Positions 6,360 through 10,891 of a stretch of 10,891 bases of DNA are shown here, piece by piece. The DNA lies in NCBI GenBank assembly GCA_015711695.1, contig JACVIW010000060.1, positions 1 to 10,891 of the forward strand, in the 5' to 3' direction. The DNA is from Candidatus Geohydrothermomicrobium daggyaiense. Its GTDB lineage: Bacteria > Actinomycetota > Geothermincolia > Fen-727 > JACVIW01. Made by a program: the position numbers and the translations under genes. The notes below the pieces were generated by a model. The model was not told the origin of the DNA and did not search any database. It was given only the letters and a program-made list of their open reading frames with translations. The first letter of the stretch is position 1; every line of letters starts with the position of its first letter.

Positions 6360-7523
6360 ATGGCATACGATAGAGATCTTGCCTTTGTTTACAGGCAACC
6401 CACAAAGATAGTTTACGGTGAAGGCACAGTAAACGACACAGGAATCGAGGTCTCCGAACTTGGATGCAGTAAGGCATTTATCGTGACTGATCCTGGCGTC
6501 TTAGAAGCGGGCCTTGTGGAGCCGGTAAAGAAAGCTCTCGGTCCAAAATTTGTTGGAATATATGACAGGTGCATACAGGATACGGGCATCCACATCATCA
6601 ATGAGGCCGCAGAAATCGCAAGGGAAGCCGGGGCTGACTGCCTTGTTAGCGTTGGCGGAGGCAGCGTAATTGACACCGCAAAGGGCATGGCAATCCTTCT
6701 CAAAGAGGGTGGAAAACTTGAGGATTACTCGGGCTTCCAACTTCTTTCAAGACCCCAGACGCCACATGTCGTAATTCCAACCACCGCGGGCACCGGAAGC
6801 GAAGTGACCATGACCGCGGTGGTGAAGGACTGGGAAAAGAAGCAGAAATACCTATTTTCAAGCAACTACATCATTCCCAATGTTGGCATTCTTGACCCCA
6901 GGATGACGGAAGGATTACCTCCCGAGCTTACCGCTACCACCGGAATGGATGCTTTCACACACGCCGTCGAGGCTATCCACACGCTCCAGGCGTCACCAAT
7001 CGCTGACGCCATGGCACTCCAGGCGATTAGGCTGATATATGAGTACCTCCCGCGGTGCGTCGAGAACGGGAGCGACCTCGTGGCAAGGGGAATGCAAATG
7101 TGCGCCGCAACGATGGCGGGAATCGCCTTCGACAACGCTCAGGTGGGAATCCCCCATGCACTTTCACATTCTCTTGGTGGACTTTTTGGGCTTCCTCACG
7201 GTCTTGCTAACAGCATAGTCCTTCCTCACTGCATGCGCGTCAATCTCGAAGAGTGTCCGGATAGGGACGCGCTTATCGCGCGAACGATGGGGCTCGATGT
7301 AAGGGGTATGAGCGATATGGAAGCGGGCATGGCAGCAATCGAAGCTATAGCCGAGTTCACCAAAAAATTAGGCGTTCCGCAGAGGCTTCGCGATGTGGGC
7401 ATCCCTGAAGAAGGACTCAAAGACGTTGCGGAACTTGCGATGGGCGACGGTTGCGTGGTTTATAATCCTGTAACCATTTTCGAATCCGACCAGTTACTTT
7501 GCGTATTGAAAGAAGCTTGGTGA
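6360..7523 (+). CDS. Iron-containing alcohol dehydrogenase (group III, NAD(P)-dependent)
   Basis: 387 residues, full family length. The N-terminal Rossmann-like domain holds the dinucleotide-binding motif SVGGGSVIDTAKG (97-109) and PTTAGTGSEVT (140-150). The C-terminal helical domain carries the metal ligands: D197 and H201 in GMDAFTHAVEA, H266, and H280 in GLPHGLAN, with the same spacing as in FucO-type enzymes. It should reversibly oxidise an alcohol to an aldehyde with NAD(P)+ in the cytoplasm. The ribosome binding site AAGGGAGGT (6346-6354) fixes the start. It lies 162 bases after the SCP2 gene and 42 bases before the next SCP2-like start, with AOR further on, so an alcohol-aldehyde-acid route is likely. 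The exact substrate cannot be read from sequence; the SCP2 neighbours hint at something hydrophobic. All key residues are present. Confidence 0.92.
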   Translation: MAYDRDLAFVYRQPTKIVYGEGTVNDTGIEVSELGCSKAFIVTDPGVLEAGLVEPVKKALGPKFVGIYDRCIQDTGIHIINEAAEIAREAGADCLVSVGGGSVIDTAKGMAILLKEGGKLEDYSGFQLLSRPQTPHVVIPTTAGTGSEVTMTAVVKDWEKKQKYLFSSNYIIPNVGILDPRMTEGLPPELTATTGMDAFTHAVEAIHTLQASPIADAMALQAIRLIYEYLPRCVENGSDLVARGMQMCAATMAGIAFDNAQVGIPHALSHSLGGLFGLPHGLANSIVLPHCMRVNLEECPDRDALIARTMGLDVRGMSDMEAGMAAIEAIAEFTKKLGVPQRLRDVGIPEEGLKDVAELAMGDGCVVYNPVTIFESDQLLCVLKEAW

Positions 7524-7550
7524 TTGGTCCTAACCAGGTCGCCGCTATTT

Positions 7551-7559
7551 AAGGGGGGT
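7551..7559 (+). promoter_or_regulatory. Ribosome binding site that sets the second SCP2-like start
   Basis: AAGGGGGGT lies six bases before the ATG at 7566. The frame is also open back to a TTG at 7524, just after the ADH stop, but that codon has no ribosome binding site at proper spacing, and the extra 14 residues (start LVLTRSPLFKG) do not look like the family. Confidence 0.7.
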
Positions 7560-7565
7560 AGAAAA

Positions 7566-8018
7566 ATGGGCGAGAATTTTACCCGTGTGGGTCCAGAAAG
7601 TTTGGGCATATATCTTGCTCCCGGCGCTGAAGAAGCAGGCATGGCGTCGATGATGGCGGAAATGATAAGCACAAATCTACAGAACAAGCCAGAGCGGATA
7701 AAAGACTATAACGCCCTTAGGGGCACGATCTGGATAACAGCCGAGGACGCTGAAGTGGACATAACGCTTGCGTTTACCGGGGGCGGGCTTTTTGTGCATA
7801 ACGGAAAGGTCGGAAATCCTATACTTCATATTTCCACAGACTCATCAACGCTTATGGAACTCGCAAACATAACGATAAAATACGGTATGCCCTACTATTT
7901 CGACGACGTCGGCAAGATGGTTCTTAACAAACTCAAGAGCGGCGAACTCAAGATCAAGGGCATGGTCCCGCATATCCTGGAGCTCACTCGCCTCACAAAA
8001 ATAATGTCCGTCAAGTAG
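7566..8018 (+). CDS. SCP2-like lipid-binding protein
   Basis: 150 residues, soluble, no signal peptide. The SCP2 fold is visible as strands GTIWITAEDAEVDITLAF (53-70) and FVHNGKVGNPILHISTD (76-92), then a helix, then the tail KMVLNKLKSGELKIKGMVPH (117-136), which matches the lipid-site region of SCP2 domains (compare KLKLKGDLP in the first SCP2 protein). It is clearly diverged from the first SCP2 protein and lacks its N-terminal extension. It probably shares an mRNA with the ADH, since only 42 bases separate them. A role as a carrier for a hydrophobic alcohol, aldehyde or acid is inferred from position, not shown by sequence. Confidence 0.75.
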   Translation: MGENFTRVGPESLGIYLAPGAEEAGMASMMAEMISTNLQNKPERIKDYNALRGTIWITAEDAEVDITLAFTGGGLFVHNGKVGNPILHISTDSSTLMELANITIKYGMPYYFDDVGKMVLNKLKSGELKIKGMVPHILELTRLTKIMSVK

Positions 8019-8118
8019 CCGGTTTGACAGGGTTCACTTTTTAAGCAGTCGCTCTTTTACGCAAAACATTTAGATGGCATGATGGTCAAACAGGCTCATC
8101 CTATTCAGGAGGTATCTT

Positions 8119-9981
8119 ATGTACGGAAACACCGGAAAAGTGCTCGAAATCGACCTTACATCTGCGAATGTTGAGGTCTTAGAACTGGACGAAGAGATTT
8201 ACAAGCAATATGTGGGGGGCGCGGGGCTCGCTGCCAAACTGCTTTATGACCGGGGTAACCTTGATGCCGCGCCTCTTGATCCGGACGCGCTTCTCATCTT
8301 CGCAACGGGACCATTCGCGGGAACCGGTATGTATGGCACAAGTCGCCTTTCTGCAGGTGCCCGCTCCCCGCTTACCGGGATATGGGGGCAGGCAAGCTGT
8401 GGCGGCAATTTTGGGCCTGAACTTAAGCACTGCGGGTATGATGCTCTTATTTTCAAAGGCAAAGCCGAAAGCCCGGTTTACCTGCTTCTCGAAAACGAGA
8501 CGGCAACTATTCTCAGTGCGCAGGATTTATGGGGCAAAGACATCTACGAAGTAACAGATATCTTAAAGGAAAAACACGGTAATCGATACAACACGCTTGT
8601 CATAGGACCGGCATCAGAAAACGGGGTGCCATTCGGCAGCATAACAAACGACAAAGGACACCACTTCGGACGTGCTGGTATGGGTACCGTGATGGGCTCA
8701 AAGAACCTGAAAGCTATAGTCGCCAGAGGTAGCAGAAAGCCTGAATTCGCAGACCCAGAGGGTTTCAGGGAATTCTGGCAGGGCACAATACGCCCACAGA
8801 TCGAGGAAAGCATCTTCTGCAACGCCCTGAAAGCATTCGGAACCGCCGCGAACATGGAACTGAAAATGATGGAGGGAGACGTTCCCACCAAAAACTGGTC
8901 GATCGGATCATGGATGGAAGGTGCTGAAAAACTAAGCGGAATCGCTATGGCTGACACCATCAGGGTCGACACTCGCTCCTGCCGCGGCTGCGCAGTTAAG
9001 TGCAAGCCGGTAGTCAGAATCGATGAGGGGCCATACAAAGTGGCTGAAGGACCCGGACCTGAATACGAGACTATCGGAAGTTTCGGTACTATGCTTATGA
9101 ACCCGAGCCTCGAGGCAGTTGCCAGGGCAAACGAACTGTGCAACAGGTTCGGGATGGATACCATTACCTGTGGTGCGACAATTGCCTGGGCAATGGACTG
9201 CTACGAAGCCGGCATACTCAAACCCGAAGATTACGACGGTATAAAACTCGAGTGGGGTGACATAGACACCGTATTGGAACTGATTCCTAAAATCGCCGCG
9301 AAGGAGGGTAAACTTGGAAGTCTACTCGCGAAAGGTTCGCGGGCGGCGGCACGTGAGGTAGGTGGGGACAGCGAAAAATTCCTGACCGACAGCAAGGGAC
9401 TTGAGGCGCCGATGCACGACCCGAGATGTAACTGGGGAGACGGCCTCGCCTACGCTGTATCGGTAAGAGGAGCGTGTCACGTCTCCAACCTCACGTTTTT
9501 ATGGGAATGGGGAGCGATAGAATACCCCGAGGTGGGCCTTGATATGCTCATCCAGCCAATGTCCGCAGAACACAAAGCATTCGGTGTAGCGGTTACAACT
9601 GACCTCGGATGCATCTGTAACTCCGCCTGCTGGTGCGAGTTCCCTGCGACCTCGGTATCGCTGCCACAGTGGGTGGATGCTTTTAATAAAGTAGCTGGAT
9701 ATGGCTACGATATCGAAAGCATGCTGGCGGCTGGAACCCGAATCTGGCTGTTACAGCGCTGCCTCGGCCATATCTGGGGGGCGACCCGGGAGGATGACCG
9801 TATTGGAGAACGGATCATGACACCTGTTGAAGACGGCATGATTGCTGGTTCTGTGCCCGACATGGAAAGAATGCTTCGCGAGTTTTACGAGATTCGGGGA
9901 TTGAGAGAAGACGGGCTTCCAAAGCGGGAAACTCTCGAAAAATACAATCTCGGTTACCTCGCTGAAAAACTCGGGGTTTAG
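8119..9981 (+). CDS. aor: Aldehyde:ferredoxin oxidoreductase (tungsten/molybdenum bis-pterin)
   Basis: 620 residues, close to the ~605 of the archaeal prototype. The N-terminal beta domain has GNTGKVLEIDLT (3-14), YVGGAGLAAKLLYD (31-44) and ATGPFAGTG (62-70), followed by SRLSAGARSPLTG, typical pterin-binding segments. The [4Fe-4S] ligands C288, C291 and C295 (CRGCAVKC) sit at the same numbers as in the prototype; the fourth ligand is C498 or C500. GPEYET (313-318) and GACH (451-454) match the active-site Glu and His regions. It oxidises aldehydes to carboxylic acids, passing electrons to ferredoxin, and is oxygen-sensitive and cytoplasmic. The ribosome binding site is AGGAGGT (8107-8113). A 100-base gap separates it from the SCP2-like gene, and a MoaD-like gene follows. 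The CICNSACWC stretch (498-506) is unusually cysteine-rich. Confidence 0.93.
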   Translation: MYGNTGKVLEIDLTSANVEVLELDEEIYKQYVGGAGLAAKLLYDRGNLDAAPLDPDALLIFATGPFAGTGMYGTSRLSAGARSPLTGIWGQASCGGNFGPELKHCGYDALIFKGKAESPVYLLLENETATILSAQDLWGKDIYEVTDILKEKHGNRYNTLVIGPASENGVPFGSITNDKGHHFGRAGMGTVMGSKNLKAIVARGSRKPEFADPEGFREFWQGTIRPQIEESIFCNALKAFGTAANMELKMMEGDVPTKNWSIGSWMEGAEKLSGIAMADTIRVDTRSCRGCAVKCKPVVRIDEGPYKVAEGPGPEYETIGSFGTMLMNPSLEAVARANELCNRFGMDTITCGATIAWAMDCYEAGILKPEDYDGIKLEWGDIDTVLELIPKIAAKEGKLGSLLAKGSRAAAREVGGDSEKFLTDSKGLEAPMHDPRCNWGDGLAYAVSVRGACHVSNLTFLWEWGAIEYPEVGLDMLIQPMSAEHKAFGVAVTTDLGCICNSACWCEFPATSVSLPQWVDAFNKVAGYGYDIESMLAAGTRIWLLQRCLGHIWGATREDDRIGERIMTPVEDGMIAGSVPDMERMLREFYEIRGLREDGLPKRETLEKYNLGYLAEKLGV

Positions 9982-10126
9982 CCATTTTATAAAGGACAGA
10001 TTCGCCGGATTTTTTATATAGGCAATCCGATCGAGCAGTTATATATTATGATTTTATCGGCAATAACCGGTAACGCTTAGCCCTGGCGATAAAGCAGCTG
10101 CGCTCTTATGACAGGAATCCCTTAAG
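9982..10126 (+). other. Gap between AOR and MoaD-like genes
   Basis: 145 bases, AT-rich, with a T6 run after GCCGGA near 10006-10016 but no clear GC hairpin before it, so I do not call a terminator. The MoaD-like gene could be read through from AOR or have its own promoter here. Confidence 0.4.
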
Positions 10127-10405
10127 ATGCTTGTGAAAGTGCGTTTCGCAGGACTGTTCAGGCATTACGCAGGCGACAGTGAGCGGGTATTTGATATTCC
10201 AGAAGGCTCCTGTTCCTCTGACCTCTTGCGACTTATTGGAAATGAATATGGCAGCCGTCTCCCATCTCCACTCTGGGATCCCAAAAACGAGCGCTTCCAC
10301 AGAAGCATTCGACTGGCAAGAATTGGGTCCGGGGCTTTAAAGCACTCAGACCCTTTAACCGAAGGTGACGAGCTACTGTTGCTTTTCACTCTTGCCGGCG
10401 GATGA
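10127..10405 (+). CDS. MoaD/ThiS-family sulfur carrier protein
   Basis: 92 residues with a ubiquitin-like beta-grasp pattern: MLVKVRFAGLFRHYAG at the start, a VFDIPEG strand, and the end PLTEGDELLLLFTLAGG, whose terminal Gly-Gly (91-92) is the site that is adenylated and thiocarboxylated in MoaD. MoaD donates sulfur for the dithiolene of molybdopterin or tungstopterin. MoaD-like genes are common next to aor genes, so this copy is probably dedicated to the cofactor of the AOR 145 bases upstream. The ribosome binding site is modest (CAGGAA, about 9 bases before the ATG). ThiS is the main alternative, but the MoaD-like length, the RFAGLFRHYAG opening and the AOR neighbour argue against it. Confidence 0.85.
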   Translation: MLVKVRFAGLFRHYAGDSERVFDIPEGSCSSDLLRLIGNEYGSRLPSPLWDPKNERFHRSIRLARIGSGALKHSDPLTEGDELLLLFTLAGG

Positions 10406-10580
10406 TATGAATACTTTTCGGATACCGCTCAGATAACACACCTGGTTCGCATAAGATTCTTGTTGTTAGAAACTATCGACTCAGATCAAAACCATCAGGC
10501 AAAACGATTCTATAATGGGCGCGAAGATTGTCCTTGCCCGTTTAGGAGAATGCGGATAGTCATGCCAGCGCGAATTTTCC
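10406..10580. other. Convergent intergenic gap
   Basis: 175 bases between the rightward MoaD-like gene and the leftward SCP2 gene. A shared bidirectional terminator would be expected here, but I find no convincing GC-rich hairpin with a T run. Confidence 0.4.
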
Positions 10581-10891
10581 TCAAACTTTTATCCCGAGAA
10601 ATTTCTCCGCGAGAGAGTTATTATAAGCCCTGAACGGCTCAATATCCTCCTGGGGCATCTCCGTGGGGTATATGCCTCCCACCTCAGATGCGATTTCGGT
10701 AAGTCTGGTCGCGGCTCTGACTGACCTCACGATCGAAGGAAGGTCGCCTTTTAGTTTTAGTTTTCCCTGCATCATACCCTTTGTGGCATCAAGTTCTCCT
10801 TTTCCCACCTGAGTCCAGCGCTCGAGAGTCCCTGTTATCACGTAGTCCCCCGCTTCCCCAACCTCGGGAGGCACAATTCTCACGGATCGGC
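10581..10891 (-). CDS. SCP2 sterol-binding domain protein, C-terminal part (runs off the window)
   Basis: The visible 103 codons are the C-terminal SCP2 domain: RSVRIVPPEVGEAGDYVITG, ERW, KGMMQGKLKLKGDLPSIVRS and SEVGGIYPTE. Over the 72 residues from VPPE to PTE it is identical to the SCP2 protein at 5643-6197 at 54 positions (75%). The frame is open to the window edge, and the residues before the GTG near 10883 (RSV) still align with the paralogue (RSI), so that GTG is internal and the gene starts beyond 10891. It converges on the ADH-AOR cluster. A lipid or sterol-like carrier role is inferred from family; its own neighbours lie outside the window. Confidence 0.85.
   Translation of the reverse strand, partial: RSVRIVPPEVGEAGDYVITGTLERWTQVGKGELDATKGMMQGKLKLKGDLPSIVRSVRAATRLTEIASEVGGIYPTEMPQEDIEPFRAYNNSLAEKFLGIKV

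Noticed and set aside
7524..7565. TTG at 7524 as start of the second SCP2-like gene
   Set aside because: There is no ribosome binding site in front of it, while the ATG at 7566 has a strong one; the added residues do not resemble the family.
8023..8050. TTGACA-like -35 box upstream of AOR
   Set aside because: No acceptable -10 box follows at 16-18 bases, so I do not call a promoter.
8544..9164. 206-codon reverse-strand open frame inside the AOR gene
   Set aside because: It is the antisense shadow of a well-supported AOR coding region, with no ribosome binding site or family motif.
10881..10891. GTG near 10883 as start of the last SCP2 gene
   Set aside because: The frame stays open to the window edge, and the upstream codons still align with the paralogue, so the gene continues outside the window.

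Overview
The window looks like chromosomal DNA of an uncultured anaerobic bacterium. Good Shine-Dalgarno sequences (GGAGG type) precede the genes of the right half. Those genes encode an iron-dependent alcohol dehydrogenase, an aldehyde:ferredoxin oxidoreductase (a tungsten or molybdenum pterin enzyme of anaerobes), sterol-carrier-protein-2 (SCP2) type lipid carriers and a MoaD-like sulfur carrier. This gene set fits anaerobes that oxidise alcohols, aldehydes or hydrophobic compounds. I cannot name the phylum from sequence alone.

Layout. 1-711: no intact gene; at most a degraded reading frame on the + strand and a 17-bp tandem duplication. 712-4909 (- strand): two neighbouring loci, each broken. 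The first in transcription order is a protein related to rifampin phosphotransferase and PEP synthase: ATP-grasp domain, middle domain, phospho-histidine domain. It is split by a frameshift at an A8 run, and its true N-terminus lies behind an in-frame TAG. The second is a DUF7065/DUF7064 protein (signature GHRDHSWGVRDW), split by a frameshift at a short CG tract. 4910-5642: a divergent intergenic region of about 730 bp with small tandem repeats and an inverted repeat. 5643-10405 (+ strand): SCP2 protein, Fe-ADH, second SCP2-like protein, AOR, MoaD-like protein, all apparently intact. 10581-10891 (- strand): the C-terminal part of another SCP2 protein, about 75% identical over 72 residues to the first one. 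It converges on the cluster and runs off the window.

How the genes may work together (inference): the ADH would oxidise an alcohol to an aldehyde and the AOR would oxidise the aldehyde to an acid with ferredoxin as acceptor. The SCP2 proteins could hold or present a hydrophobic substrate, and the MoaD-like protein could supply sulfur for the AOR's pterin cofactor. The RPH-like and DUF7064/7065 proteins would, if expressed, make a second ATP-dependent module next door. Their three lesions may be real decay, slippage at simple repeats, or sequencing error.
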